A stretch of 64,000 bases of DNA from Ailanthus altissimus (Eukaryota; Streptophyta; Magnoliopsida; Sapindales; Simaroubaceae): assembly GCA_946807835.1 (NCBI GenBank), contig OX327710.1, forward strand, positions 14,868,501 to 14,932,500. Direction: 5' to 3'. Shown here piece by piece: positions 23,117 to 35,700 of this stretch; within the stretch, counting starts at the first letter, position 1, and every line of letters starts with the position of its first letter. The notes beneath the pieces are model-generated. The model was not told where the DNA came from. It was given only the letters and a program-made list of their open reading frames with translations, and made no database searches. The translations under genes were made by a program, and so were the position numbers.

Positions 23117-23333
23117 TGTGAGAAATGTAAAGAGAATATATTTCACTGTAAATATAAACTATACAATAGAGCCTTTATATAGACTGCAACCTTATTACAA
23201 AATAGAAAAATAACATACATAAGGAAATAATATTTTACATTAATAACATGTATATATAGTAGGAGAATATAAAAGAATTATTCCGGAATCATTCTAGAAT
23301 AATTTCAGAATTATTCCTTAATATCCTTAATAA
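23117..23333 (-). repeat. 5' LTR of the gag-less copia element
   Basis: Partner of 18723-18923. The plus-strand copy starts tgtgagaaatg next to the PBS and ends ccttaataa at the outer edge. It keeps the ~16 bp missing from the other LTR. Confidence 0.9.
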
Positions 23334-24047
23334 TGTAATTCGAACATCTACCTTGCTGGTGCTCGATATAATGTGATTTTGAACGCTAAAAATTATTGAA
23401 TTGGTATGATTTAGCTACCTGACACTAATGCTTTTAATGCTAGGATATGCATGTACATTTGTGTGTTCAATAGTTCAAATGAGATGTGTATTGATTGATT
23501 ATTATGTTGCTACCGTTTACTTTCATATACATTATCTTATACACTGGCTTATATGTTGAACTAGCAAATAATTTTGTTATGCGTTGTTGTGAAATTATTG
23601 CAAAGTTTAATTCGAATATCACTAGTGTGGTTTCGTCTTTTGCTTGTGTAGTCTTGTCTTTGCTTCTATTGTAATTACATTGTTACTTTCTTGATATATA
23701 AGAAATTTGGTGAGGTAATAGTATAAGATCTTTGTTAGTGATAAAATATATGTATAATTATAAAATGGGAGCTTAGAAGATACATTTCTAAGCTATTGTT
23801 ATGGTTAAAGTTTGAGCAATATTGAAAAGGTTTTGCAAGGCTGGAAAGATTGAGTAACTTTGTTTTCTTAAAAAAGAGAAAGAGATAGGAAATGAGTGAG
23901 CTAGGAATTATATTGTTAAGGCTTGTGAAAATGGTTAAAAAAGGATAGAGTTAGTAAGTTGAGATAGAGATAGGAAAAAGTCCTAAGTTTATGATTAGGT
24001 GACATTTAATATAATAGTATAAACTTTTTTATTTTTAAAAAGTTTAA
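23334..24047. other. Spacer between two copia elements
   Basis: No frame or repeat of note. A few hundred bases have a more balanced composition than the surrounding AT-rich spacers, but no gene is visible. Confidence 0.4.
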
Positions 24048-27000
24048 TTGATAAGGTTTGCTCTGAAAAATTCAAGGAAGTAGTTTACGATGCGACTATC
24101 TTGTATTTAGCTTATAACCTCTGGTTTTACTTATCTTTAGGTCTTCTCAGGATAAATCTTTACGTTTTTTCAGATTTTCCCAATCAAAAGTGCAAGTTTC
24201 AGATTTATTTAAGGTTTTTACTCGAATGGATTCCATGGACATTAAAGATATGTTGAAACGATATGCCACTTTGAAATAAAACCTTATAAATAGGGTATGA
24301 ATTCAGACGATCATGACAACTTATTCTTCTCTATTCATCTCTATTCTCTTAATGTAGAAAGAGATATAAAGGAAGGATGGCAGGTTAGAAAGAGAAACTA
24401 TTCTAGAAAGAGAAAATTATCTAAAGAGAGTGTGAGAAAATGTGTTGGAACATCTCTGTAATTCTAACTCCTGTAATATTTGAAATATAGTACAATACTA
24501 GGCATGTTGCTACTTAGGGAGCAGATATAGGTTCATGAGAATCAAACCACTATAAATCTTTAATGTTTTATTTTAGGTTTTATTTCTTTATTGTCTGTTA
24601 TTATTTATTTTTTATTTTAAGTCTTATGTTGAAGTGTGAATTTTCAACAGTGGTATGAGAGTATTAATTTCCAATAATAGTATTAAAGTCGAAGGTTTTA
24701 AAGATTAAAAGAAGACTCCAAAATAGTTTACCAAGAATTTAAAAAATGATAACTACCAAGTTTGAGATGAAGAAGTTTAATGAGTAGGAAGATTTTACGC
24801 TTTAGTGGAAGAAGATTAGAGCCTTGTTGGTTCAACAAAATGTTGTTAAAGTCTTACTGGAGCCAAAAGAATAAAGGACTTCAACAAGTGATGAAAAGAT
24901 GGCAGAGATGGATAAAACTACGTTCACCACTATCAACTTGCAGTTATCTGACAACATACTATGACAAGTCAATGAATAGACTATAATAAGGAGTTTTGGG
25001 ACAAGCTTGAAAGTTTGTTTATTTCTAAATTTTTATCTAGTAAGATTCTTCTAAAAGAAAGGTTATTTGGCCTTTGAATGGTTCCCTCTAAAAGTTTAGG
25101 TTGCTATTCTCTTAAATTTATTGTCATGTTCTTACAGGAAAATAAAATTAGTAATTAAGTATAGTAGACAAATTCTTACTTTAGAAGATTGCTTGACTAT
25201 GCTAATACTAAAGAAACAAGGAATATAAATTGAAAAGGAATATAATGGGAAAAACTTATTTGCCAGAAGAAGACTAGAGAAAAAAAAGATAAGAATATAA
25301 AAAAAAAATTCAGGTCTAAGTCAAAGACCGATGGAAGAAAGTGTTATTTCTATTAAAAAGGGAACACTTAAAGAGAAATTGTTATAAAAAAATTTAAGAA
25401 ACTAAAAAAAAAAAAGTTCAGATCGAGCAGATGCAACAATAGCATCTGATGGGTATAGCAGTTCAGAAGTTCTCACAATTTCAATGGAGGAAAATTTGAA
25501 AGATTGGTTCTTGGATTTCAAATATGCTTACCATATGAGTCTTATCAATGACTAGTTTAATTAAAATATTAAAAAAAATATGAAGGGGATAAGGTACTAA
25601 TAGAAAATAATAATTCATGTAAGGTGATTAGGATAAGTACAATCCCTATAAAGTTACATAATAGAATAATAAGGATTCTAAAATATGTGAGACATATTTT
25701 TAAATTGAATAAAACTTGATATCTTTAGAATTGATAGTTGAAGATAAAGAGGGATTCTATGCTTATGATAAAGAATACAAAGCATGATACTTTGTATATT
25801 TTATAAGGAAGCACAATCATTAGATATATTATTACTGCTACTCATGCAGGGTACAATGAGATTGAGTTGTGGCATATAAAGTTAGGCCATATAAAAAAAC
25901 TAGGCTTATTGTAATTGAGAAAATAATGTCTTATTAGGAATAAAAAGCTAGTTAGACTGGAATTCTATGAATATTGTACATTAGAAAAATAACACATGTT
26001 CAGTTTCAACACTAGCAATTACAAGGCAAATGGAGTTTTAGAATATATCTATACTTACTTATGGGTACCAATAAGTATAACAACACATGGTGGTAATAGA
26101 TATTTCCTATCTTTACTTGATAACTACTCAAAGAATGACCATATATAAGTAAATAAGTCAAGTAAAACTCAAAGTAAGGTGAAGAAATCTCACTTTAAGG
26201 TAGAGTTATAACCTCAAACTTCTCTTAGGAATAATATACAAGTTAAACCAGAAGAAGATCTATAGCCTCAAACTTATTATGAACTGATACATGATCAATA
26301 GACAGAGGTCCCAGACAGAAACCTAAGATAAAGGCTCATAGAGGTTTAAGACAAATGTTTAAAACAGGGGTCAAAGACTAAAGTCTAAGATAAAGGTCCA
26401 AGACAAATGCTTGAGATAAAAGCTCGAGATAAAGACTAGTAAACGATGTATAATTGTAGAGATTAGTTCAAAAACTTAATCTGGTCAAATCAGCAGCAAT
26501 AGTATTTTTGGATAATTAGTTAGTTATTCATCTTTATAAAAATCAAGTATTCATAAAGCTAGTTTCTAATAAAATAGTGAAGTTAGATAAAATAAGCATT
26601 AAATAGAATCCTACTAATATGAGAATAAAGGTAGTATCCATGAGCAAGTTTAAGTTTATTGCATATAGATAAGGGGTGAGAAGCAAAAATAGAATCTAAA
26701 CTAAAGAATAAGTATTACACTGGTATAGGAATTAAAATGCATTAAAACTAAAGGTGGATATGTTAAGTTGTTAGTCCATGATGCATTTGAAGGCAAAAAA
26801 CGGTGCACTTCAATAGGAAAATTCATATTTTCTTGTTTTTTCTTTTCTATAACAAATGTTCTTCATCTTATTTAACGTAAATTTCCTCGTGTTTTTTGAA
26901 CTTCCAATCAAGTTCAACTTGTCCTTCACTTCCTAGATTAAAAAGCATTTGTCTTATCCTTCGTGTTGTTAAAATCAAGTCAGAATTATATAGAGAAACA

Positions 27001-27374
27001 ATGAAAAGGGTAAAAAAAATCTTAAAATAAAGCCCTATATATAAGGCACCAATTCAGATATTCATGATAACTCAATGATTTTTTTGTTAAAAAGAGAGAC
27101 ATAGAAAAAAAAAGAATGACAATTTAGAGAGAAAAATAATTTTAAAGAGAAAAAATGAGAAAATATATTAAAATATTTTTATAATTCTATTTCTTATATT
27201 ATTTTAAAATATAGTACAGTATTAGACTTATTATTCAACTCAGAGAATAGACGTAAGTTCATAAAAATCGAACTACTATAAATTTTTAATATTTTATTTC
27301 TTGTTTTATTTTTTATTGTCTGTTATTATTTATTTTTTATTTTAAAATTTAAATTAGAGTGTAAATTTCTAACA
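24048..27374 (+). mobile_element. Old Ty1/copia element with diverged LTRs
   Basis: Two related ~600-bp segments frame the element: the 5' LTR runs from about 24048 to 24649 and the 3' LTR from 26761 to 27374, both ending in text like tgtctgttattatttatttt then a final aaca. A PBS with one mismatch, tggtatgagag, lies at 24651-24661, and a short purine tract (aaaggtggata) precedes the 3' LTR. Gag starts near 24747 (FEMKKFNE, then KIRALLVQQNVVKVLLEPKE and INLQLSDNILRQV). Later blocks include an integrase remnant near 26050 (LLMGTNKYNNTWW). Most of pol is deleted and stops are everywhere. The 5' LTR start is estimated by alignment to the 3' LTR. Confidence 0.78.
26761..27374 (+). repeat. 3' LTR of the old copia element
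   Basis: Begins tgttaagttgttagtc after the purine tract and ends tttctaaca. It aligns with 24.05-24.65 kb, clearest from the accttataaatagggt-type promoter text to the end. Confidence 0.75.
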
Positions 27375-27384
27375 AAAACATTAT

Positions 27385-27660
27385 TAATTTTTGACAAGCT
27401 CATTTAACTCTACTTGGGCGGCTAGATTCACTGCCCATGGCATAATTAGGCCCGCATGTTTGAGTACAACACAACTTAGGTGGATCATGCCCATGAGTCG
27501 TATTAAGCTTAAATTTTTAATTTTGTGTTTAAGCCAGCATCACGCAACTATTATTTGGGTCGTGCCGATCCAACACAAAAACCCGCTCAGTTTCAATTTC
27601 ATGAGATGTGCTGGGCCATTGCTCGGTCACCCGAAACCTTAGGCGAGCAAACCACATATT
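27385..27660. other. GC-richer segment with GGCC-type words, probably repeat-derived
   Basis: Contains gggcggctagattcactgcc, ggcccgcatgtttgag, ggtcgtgccgatcc and gtgctgggcc within AT-rich surroundings. The text is typical of decayed plant transposons. Open frames here lack any domain. Confidence 0.3.
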
Positions 27661-28540
27661 TGACCATCGACATATCCCTTATAGGCAATTTTTTGAGTTT
27701 CATATTGAACTTCACGAGTTTCCAAATTTTTATAAGTAGCCATAATAATAATGCAGCTGTTAAGTCGTTAAAAACCCACAAATTGTTTTCACTAATACGT
27801 TCCCTCGATGCCTGCGTAATTGAAGAGATATCAATATCATTTGTGTGTGTGCATATTTGATTGATTGGTGATAGTAATTACCTGCCTGATCATCTTCCCA
27901 ACAAGTGGGACTACTTAGCAACTGTTGAAATTAAATCAAAGGGAACAGCCTTTGCTTCTTTCAATCCGTCTGTGGCTTAGAAAATAGCCATTCAAACTTG
28001 TAAAGGGCCCCAATTTCATAACCTCAGAAGTAAAATGAACCAATCCATCTTAAATTGAAAGGACGGTTCCTAGTAAGGGTAGATAGGCTTACTGCAACTT
28101 TTGTTTTTACTCTTAACTTTGATCACGCCTCAGCCACTCTTCATTTAACGTAAATAAGAATTGAATTAAAGAGTTTTTATCAAATTAGGGATCACAGTAA
28201 TTTAACAGGAATTAGTTGTATTTATCTAGGTTTTTAATTATGGTTACTGTTATTCATCTTTTCATTATGAGAAGTATATTTAAGGAAGTTAATAATGAAA
28301 TGAGAGGTTAAGAAAAATTTTGCACAAAATCTCTTATTTGAGTCTTTTGTCAAACAATAAGACACATGTTACCGTATTATTTATTTTTTTATTATTTTAA
28401 TAAATAAAAATTTAAAATAAAATAAAAGTTAAAAAGGTCAAAAAGAATGGTCAATCGACCACCATTACTATAATATTATTGTTAAAGAAAAATATTTTTG
28501 AAGTTCATTGTCATTATTATTAGAGTCGTTAATTAGTAAT

Positions 28541-28675
28541 TTAATTGATAAAAGTGATGATATATCTCTACTCATTTTTATTTGACAATAATATTATAAT
28601 TGATTAACGATCTAATTGATAAAAGTGATGATATTTCTACTTATCTCTATTTAATAGTAATATTACAGTGATTAT
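28541..28675. repeat. ~71-bp tandem duplication
   Basis: ttaattgataaaagtgatga at 28541 recurs as ctaattgataaaagtgatga at 28612, followed in both by atat-tctact-atttttattt-aata-taatatta-like text. The spacer from here to 30.2 kb otherwise holds no gene or clear repeat. Confidence 0.6.
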
Positions 28676-28679
28676 CACT

Positions 28680-30227
28680 TTTTTCTCTAATTGTGACACT
28701 TCATTAATGTTTTATTGAAAAAAAAATTCATCATCACATAAATATTAAAATTTTAAATTTAATGATTTAAATTATAAGTCTAATTCGTCACCTATCATCA
28801 AAGGCCAATTAGTTGCCTACTTCTTTTTCTGTTGGTGACACTTATCATTAAAGGTGTTTGAATCAAATGGATTAGTTTATTTTTTTTATTATATTTAAAC
28901 AATTTATAGATGAAAAACAAAAATTAAATTTTATACATCCAAATTCCAATACACAAAATTCTAAAACGCAGATGGAATTGTAGTTAAATGAATATTTTCA
29001 AATCTTTAATAACTTTTATTATCTTTTAATACTCTTGCAGCCCACTGTGATTTAGTCAAAACCTAAGTAGTGAGATGAAAATTACTTTGACAAGAAATAT
29101 CAATCTTATCTTTATTAGCTTATAATAAGCAATTAAGCATGGAGCATGTATAGTAATCTACAAGTCATATATAAGTTAAAGTTTGAAAATTTTTCTTTTT
29201 TACTTTCAACCTGCTTAGAATGGCAATTTTAGTGTTCCTCTGGTTGATATTATTGATTTTGTAAAAACTATATTGATGAGTGTGAAAACACTACTTATCA
29301 AATAAAATTAATAATACTATGTATCTTAAATTGTTATTTTAAATCGTATCTTAAAAATAATGTGTCAAATAAATATTGATTGATAAAATAGTACAAATTT
29401 TAAAATCATTTATTATACCCAATATTTACTTAACATATTATTTTTTGGATACAATTTGAGATAAAAATTTGAAATGTTTAACCTTACTTAATAAAAATAG
29501 ATAATTATTTGATAAAAAATATTTTCTTTTATAATTTTTTATATTTACCACTTACCTTCTTTCAAAGATTTAAAAAAAATTACTAAAATGTTAAAAATAC
29601 ACGCCTTTTAAAATATTTTATTAAATTTAAATATAAAAATATAAAATGATCATGTAAAATAAATAATATACTCTTAAAAGGTAATTTTTTTCTCACAATA
29701 AAAAGTAATAAAGTATATAAAAAAAATAAGGGAATAAATAATAAATATGAGAAATAATATGGGGAGAAGTGACGACAATTTCTCTTTTATCAATATAACT
29801 TCTAAAATAAATAAAAATATATAGTTAAATTATTTTCTTATATAATTTTTTTAGTCAAATAATTGTAATGTAATAATTTAAATGCTTTTATATAAGCTTT
29901 TAGTTAAATACTTGTGAAGTAAAATTCATTTAATTTTGAAAAGTATAGCGACAAAATAGCAAAATTGTAAGAGTATCTGTAAAATATTTTAATGGCTATA
30001 CTTCAAAATTAAACACAATCACAATAATTCTAAACCAACCCCTGCTTCAAATAGACTTGCATAATTAGTTAATTACATTGCATAATGTGGATGAAAATGT
30101 TCTTTTACACAAAAGGATAATAATTTAGTTTTATCGATTTATTAGAATTTAAATACTATATTTCATTTTTCGTATTCAGAATTAAAGTTTTAGATGAGCA
30201 TGTGATATGACTTTTTTATTTAAAAAA
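28680..30227. other. AT-rich intergenic spacer
   Basis: Very high A+T with no usable reading frame or repeat unit. Confidence 0.45.
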
Positions 30228-30443
30228 AATTATCTTTTTTTTAAATAGTTGTTATTATTATTTCCTTACACATTATTATTATTATTTTATTTATTTGTTT
30301 ATAATAAATAAAAAAAATATTTATTAAAAATCACGTATCTAGTTATGAAAAACTTTCAAAATAAAAAATATTTATTAAAAAAATTTCATTTAAATCTTAA
30401 TTTTAAATTCGTCTAGAACCCAAACTTCCTTGAGCCACCCCTT
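30228..30443. repeat. Dispersed repeat, copy 2
   Basis: Related to 9816-9970 and ending in the same agaacccaaacttccttgag then ccacccct. It carries an extra ~60 bp of AT-rich sequence relative to copy 1. Confidence 0.4.
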
Positions 30444-30660
30444 TCGATAGAACTTATTTATAGACAAAAAGTTGTAAGCATTGTGAACGTAAATATGAAG
30501 TCTTGCTACAGAATTAGTTGGACTTCCAAATATTTGGAAAGAAAAACTTGTGCTAATATAAAAACACACCAGAGGCTTACACAATCATTAATCACCCAGG
30601 CACTAACGCCTTATTTACTAGTTACAAATCCTCACAAAACCATGCTCAAAATCAGCTTCA

Positions 30661-31616
30661 TCACTGGATTTTAACTTCCTTGACATCCTCCTTTGGCTTT
30701 TCAGTCCTAGGAATAACAATATTCAGCACCCCATCTTTCAACTCAGCCTTGATGTCATCAGCTTTTGCATCATCAGGCAACACAAGGCTTGTGTTATAGT
30801 AACCATAGCTCCTTGAAGACCAGTACTCATCATCAGAGCCTTCTTCTTCCTCGTCCTTGTGCTCTCCCTTTATCGTTAAAACCCCACCATCAATGGTGAT
30901 CTTCACATCATCCTTGCTTAGCCCTGGCACCTCATAACGCAGCTTGTAGCACTCGTCTTGCTCCTTTACACATCCCATGAGTTGTGAAGGCGCTATGTTT
31001 AGGTTTTCAAACAGCCTGTTTATGTTTTCTGTTGCTTGCATGAGTGCATTTCCAAGCCCTGATGGGAAGAATTCTAGGGAAAGTAAAGAAAACGAGTTAG
31101 TACCCACTATCCAAAGTTCGTAGCCGTAATTGAAGATTAGGTTTACAAAGCTTGAAACATATAATTTAAAACATCAGTACAAGCCATATTACTTTGCAGG
31201 TTTAACATCGATATTATAGACTTCTCATTTGATGTTACAAATTTTACGTTTTAGCTACTCGGATGTTATTCTGAATTGAACATGGCCAGGGGCAGGGAGA
31301 AATAGAAAGAGAAAGAGAGGTTACCATAAAGAGAAGGAATGTCATTGTTCCTCCAAAGACTCCTTCTGCCTCTTCTCCTTGGAAAGAGCCTTGATTTCTT
31401 TTCAGAGACTGCAACTTCTTTGCCTTCTTTTTTCTCATCATTAGCAGCTGTTGCGATAAACCTTTTCAAGAAGTCTTTACACCACCTTTGCTTTTGTACA
31501 CCACCAATAATGCTTGCACTTCTCTCACAAAGATTTTGCAAACTTGCCAAAGGAGGAGGAGGAGAAGAGGACACCCTTTGTTGCAAGTTCCTCAAAGCCA
31601 AACGTGCCAAAGCCAT
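30661..31616 (-). CDS. HSP26.5: Organellar small heat-shock protein (HSP26.5 type)
   Basis: Exons 31616-31325 and 31073-30661 are joined over a 251-bp GT-AG intron (GT 31324, AG 31074) and code 234 residues. The N-terminus MALARLALRNLQQ and the RFIATAANDEKK region match the mitochondrial 26.5-kDa small HSP of Arabidopsis (At1g52560) as I remember it. The VSEKKSRLFPRRRGRRSLWR block and the exon-2 start EFFPSGLGNALMQATENINR are characteristic. The alpha-crystallin domain runs from about residue 133 (VKEQDECYKLRYEVPGL) to 223, ending in the conserved GVLNIVIPR (212-220). An acidic insert EEEEGSDDEYWSSRSYGYY sits in the domain loop. Small HSPs are ATP-independent holdases that keep heat-denatured proteins refoldable. 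ATG 31616 was chosen because it gives the family N-terminus; the frame is open a little further up only through non-ATG codons. Confidence 0.93.
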
Positions 31617-31723
31617 ATTGTTCAATAACCTTTTGAGTCAATTCAAGAGAACTTGGGTTGCTTAGTTTTGCTTTCCGGGTTTGTTTGTTGTCGAAAGAGA
31701 TGGGGGTTGAGAGAATTTAAGGC

Positions 31724-31733
31724 TTATATTAAA
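31724..31733 (-). promoter_or_regulatory. TATA-like box of the small HSP gene
   Basis: Minus-strand TTAATATAAG lies about 110 bases before the ATG and just downstream of the heat-shock element, the usual plant heat-shock promoter layout. Confidence 0.45.
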
Positions 31734-31744
31734 TTGGGCTTTGG

Positions 31745-31764
31745 AGAAGTCTCTGAGATGTTCT
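31745..31764. promoter_or_regulatory. Heat-shock element (two perfect and two near-perfect units)
   Basis: agaag-tctct-gagat-gttct reads as four alternating 5-bp heat-shock-factor units (nGAAn, nTTCn). The outer two are perfect; the inner two carry CTC and AGA in place of TTC and GAA. It ends about 12 bp upstream of the TATA-like box, so heat-shock factors would be expected to drive the gene. Confidence 0.6.
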
Positions 31765-31869
31765 GGGGTTTTGTCGACGCATCAAGAAAAAGGGTCGTTT
31801 GTGACTGGATGAGATCACGAGGAATGGACGTTTCTTGGTCTTTCTCAATTATACTAAAAAAAGTTATGT

Positions 31870-32750
31870 GAAGATGATTTACTATATATTTTCTTCGTTG
31901 TTGTTTATTAATGGAAGAGTATTCCAGAGGGAAATGAATCTGATGCCGCGTCATACACTTTTTACAAATGGATAAAGATTAGTTTTATCATGCTATGCTC
32001 ATGAAATAATAAAAAAATAGAGGCTGTTACATGCTATCCAGAAGTGCCCACTTTTCAGAGTAAAAAGTTAATTAGAATTAGTTTTGTGAAAAGTGGGTTG
32101 AGTTATTATGACTCGTCCTACATCAAAATGGAATTTAAGGCTTCAAGTTCACATCTTATCATAATAGAGCTTGAATTTCTCATTACATGTCCCACCTTGT
32201 GCTATAACATAAACACATTTGCAGAGGACTCAAAAGCAATCTTAAAATCTTAAAGCTACCTCAACAATCCATCAAGGGCAGATAAATACGAAGAACTTAG
32301 ATGTTAAAGCAACCAAAAAATGCCATGCCTTGTCGCTATTGATTGATCTTCCAACTCAGTCCTTGCATTGAGATGCCAACCCTTAGCAATTTGTACAATG
32401 CTTTGTGGTAATATTTTATCCAAAGAGTGCAAATTTGCATGTAATGTGCATGTGTGTGCATAGTGAATGAGAGCTGGATTATTTAGACAGTTGCTTAAGA
32501 ATCTTTGCAGTAAATGTTGCTCTGCGGGGCAGAATTTTTCTTTTTAATCAGTTCCAACGCATACAAGGAAGATCGTGTCTGGAAAGGCTTTCAAAGTGAA
32601 ACAAAAATCAGCCAGAGGACAAATGACGGATCATTTTACAATTGATACACTATCCATGCTTGCTTCTACTACAGAAGCAAATTAAACGTTACTTCAGCTG
32701 AGATGGGTTTTGATATTTGACCAACCTCCACGTGACTTGTATTTCTGCTG
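31870..32750. other. Intergenic region between the small HSP and DUF4050 genes
   Basis: Holds the upstream region of the HSP gene and the 3' flank of the DUF4050 gene. No further coding exon was recognised. Confidence 0.45.
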
Positions 32751-32751
32751 C

Positions 32752-35700
32752 TCAATCATACATTCCCTCCTGCTCCCAAATGTCCACAAGAAAATCTACC
32801 ATTTCCTGCCAATTTTGAGATCGATATGAAATAAGCTCAAGTGTATTACATGGAAAAAAACAGATCATGGCAGCAGAAACTTACTGAAAGAGGAATAGGC
32901 TGAGGAAATGGCTTGTTGCTCCCTAGCAAACTTTCATATGTTGCGTTCCAACTGCAAAGCCAGAATTTTTTAACCAGGCAGAGAAAATGAGTTGCTGACA
33001 AAATAACATTAGAAATTCGGAATGATCTAAGTTTACCTCAGCGGGAAGCCTAATACAAGTATATAACCCAGATGTGGTTTCCTATTATACATGGAATGCC
33101 TACTAATGACTTTTAAACCTAAGCATTGAGGCTGTCAGCCAACATATCTAAATTCCATTGGCACTTAACCCGCTTCTAAAGTAACTATGTTGGGCACATC
33201 ATTTCTAAATACATCCATAGGCTTCTAAACCAATCATCACAGCTACCATTATCAGTTTGCAGAAAAAAGGAGATGTAATTCTTCATTTTTATATCCTTAA
33301 TTCTTCTAATCATGAGTGGAGAGAGTTGTTCAAATGATATTATCTTCGGCAACTATCCTCACGAAGAAGCCAGTCAAACCAAAAATTAAAATTAATGGTG
33401 TTATCTCACAATGTGGGCTAATCATTTCTTTGACATTATCATCGCTAGTTTTTCTAGTTGTTTCATCTCATAACCTACCAAAACCACGATATCCTTGCAG
33501 CATTCAGACAGAACATGCCAGATTCCCATGGAACACTTGCCTGAATGGCATTCCTTTGTCAAGGGCTAGGCACCAGCAGTTACACTAGCATGCAGGTCTT
33601 TAAATTAGAATCTAAAACAAGTCAACTTGTGAACCTGGTATCTGCAGAATGTGATGATGCCAAGTCCAGTTGCAAATGAATGAAAAAAAAAAAAATGATG
33701 TTGCATGTTGAATGTTATAATAGGCTTGTTTGATTGACTGACTAAGAAAATTCAAGAAACTCACTTTAGTTTGGGTTCCCGAACTTGATGTGATCCGTTA
33801 TCTGACCTTTTATTTCCTATCCAACGCTGTCTGGTCTGACTCCAAAGAATGAGACCTGCAAACCGAGAGGTCGCATAAGGTACTGCAAAGACGGCTTAAT
33901 CTTGTTCGGTGTCCAAAAGACTCCATCCTGACCCATAAATGGTGATAGACACCAGCCTATCCAGGCCAAATAGATCAACATACAAGTATAATTAAATCAA
34001 AACCGTCTACAGAGCAATAAAAACTTGCCATGATTTACAAACTCAGAAGGTGCATTCACATTTCCACCACCATGCGCATCAAGACTCAAATTATTTGTGC
34101 CAAGTGACGAGATGCTTCCCTGAGATTGAACTGCACTGTTGTCCATATCACAAGCGCTGGTGGTCCAAAAATCTTCTGCTAGGCTAGGGTTCCTTTGAGA
34201 ATGACCTTGAACTACTAATTCTTTTGATGGCTTACTCGCAGAGGTAGTCACTGTGGGCCTAGTACAGCTTCCAAGACAACCACTGCTCTGTTGCAAATGA
34301 CATAAAATCATATGACTGATTAACACCAGACACCATAAACTCAATTACTAAAGCCCATACCTAATTATTTTTTACAGGGCAAAATTTCTTAAAGCATTTC
34401 TTTTTAAATGCACAGAAAGGCACCATTATGTCAGTTACTAGTAAGTGAAATGCAATCTCGTCAATTTCAAAGAAAAGTATAAATAAATATAAGCATAAAG
34501 AAGAAAGACCAAGGAGAGAGCATTGGGTGAATTACATGGACATTGTTATGAAACAACTATGAACAAGAGGGAAACATGGACATAGGTAAGGCTTCCCGAG
34601 ATTGCCAAAAAAAAGGTACGGATATACGAAACACATATCGAGAACATTAGCATCTAAAAGAGAACATAGTTGACAGACTGTGGAATCAAGAACCATGCAA
34701 AGAAGGAATATGTACAGCCAAAAATTGTCCTAATGTCTTGCCTTATTGCCATTGGAATATGTACTTAACTGCCAATTCAACAAAAACATGTGTACTATCG
34801 GATCAAGATATAGGCATGTTATCAGCAATGCTATCTATGATAAAACAGTTGGTACAACTGATACAGTAGATCCACTACTACAAAATAATCTATTGCCGTA
34901 TTAGACACAAGATAACCATATCTATCATTACTGTCTGGGAGAGATATTAATGTGAGAACAGTGACTTCCTATTTTAAACTTACCCTATCCATTCAAAAAG
35001 AATTCAGAATATAGACATTAGCTGATTGAAGACCTATGCTATTACAAGTACAGCTACAGAACTCACTTCAAAATCTATGCCAAAAGTAGGATTACAGCAG
35101 TTTGGAGTACGCCAAGAAACCATAAACTGGGATGTCTATAAAGCCTAAGGCCGGTGACAAGATCAGTCTGACTAGGTAATGCCTCAAAGAACACTTACAA
35201 AAAGTTAAGAGGCACCAGAGTAACCTTCTAGATTGTTATTCTACTGTGGTCCTCTAGTACTGAGGTATAATAAAAGCATTTCACAAGCCATATAAACTCC
35301 ACTGGCCAAGTTTCTGATGTTTGGATGAATAATGAAAACATAACTAAAAGAACCATTCAAAAAAAAATTAAAATTATTTAAATAATCTAATGTAAAATAA
35401 AATAGCAAAATCATCTGTTATCCAAAATTATCATCATGCAACCTCCCTAAGCACTTTGATTTCCTATTGAAGATTACTCAATTTGCACCCATATTCTCAA
35501 GTCACCACAAGTTATGCGAAAATGTTTTCAGCCCAAAGGAAAGAACTATCTGAGGATGGCAATGTTTGTCCAAAGCTCAAGCTTGAGTCCTTTGCTCTAA
35601 TGATACCCGTGGATTACAAGTGAGTGTGTGCACATGTGGATCAACCTTGTGAAGAAAAATAAAAGAAGTTTGAAGAATCTAGCGATACAATAGTGTTTAT

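Larger units (their letters stand above)
18723..23333 (-). mobile_element. Ty1/copia element with both LTRs, gag lost
   Basis: Paired direct repeats at 18723-18923 and 23117-23333 are its LTRs. On the minus strand a primer-binding site follows the upstream LTR, a purine-rich tract precedes the downstream LTR, and between them lie protease, integrase, RT and RNase H in copia order. The left LTR lacks about 16 bp present in the right one, and many point changes separate them, so the insertion is old. Pol carries stops and frameshifts. Where gag should be there is a GC-rich tandem repeat and then a ~30-bp AT-rich repeat array. No convincing target duplication was found (tttat before the left LTR, tgtaa after the right). 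Confidence 0.92.

Noticed and set aside
22700..23146. Open frames on both strands at 22700-22948 and 22775-23146
   Set aside because: They lie in the GC-rich repeated leader of the gag-less copia element and show no protein similarity.
27391..27860. Two overlapping plus-strand frames as genes
   Set aside because: No domain or splice support; the sequence reads like decayed repeat with GGCC words.
33316..33588. 90-codon plus-strand frame within the DUF4050 gene
   Set aside because: It lies in an intron region on the opposite strand and has no recognisable protein features.
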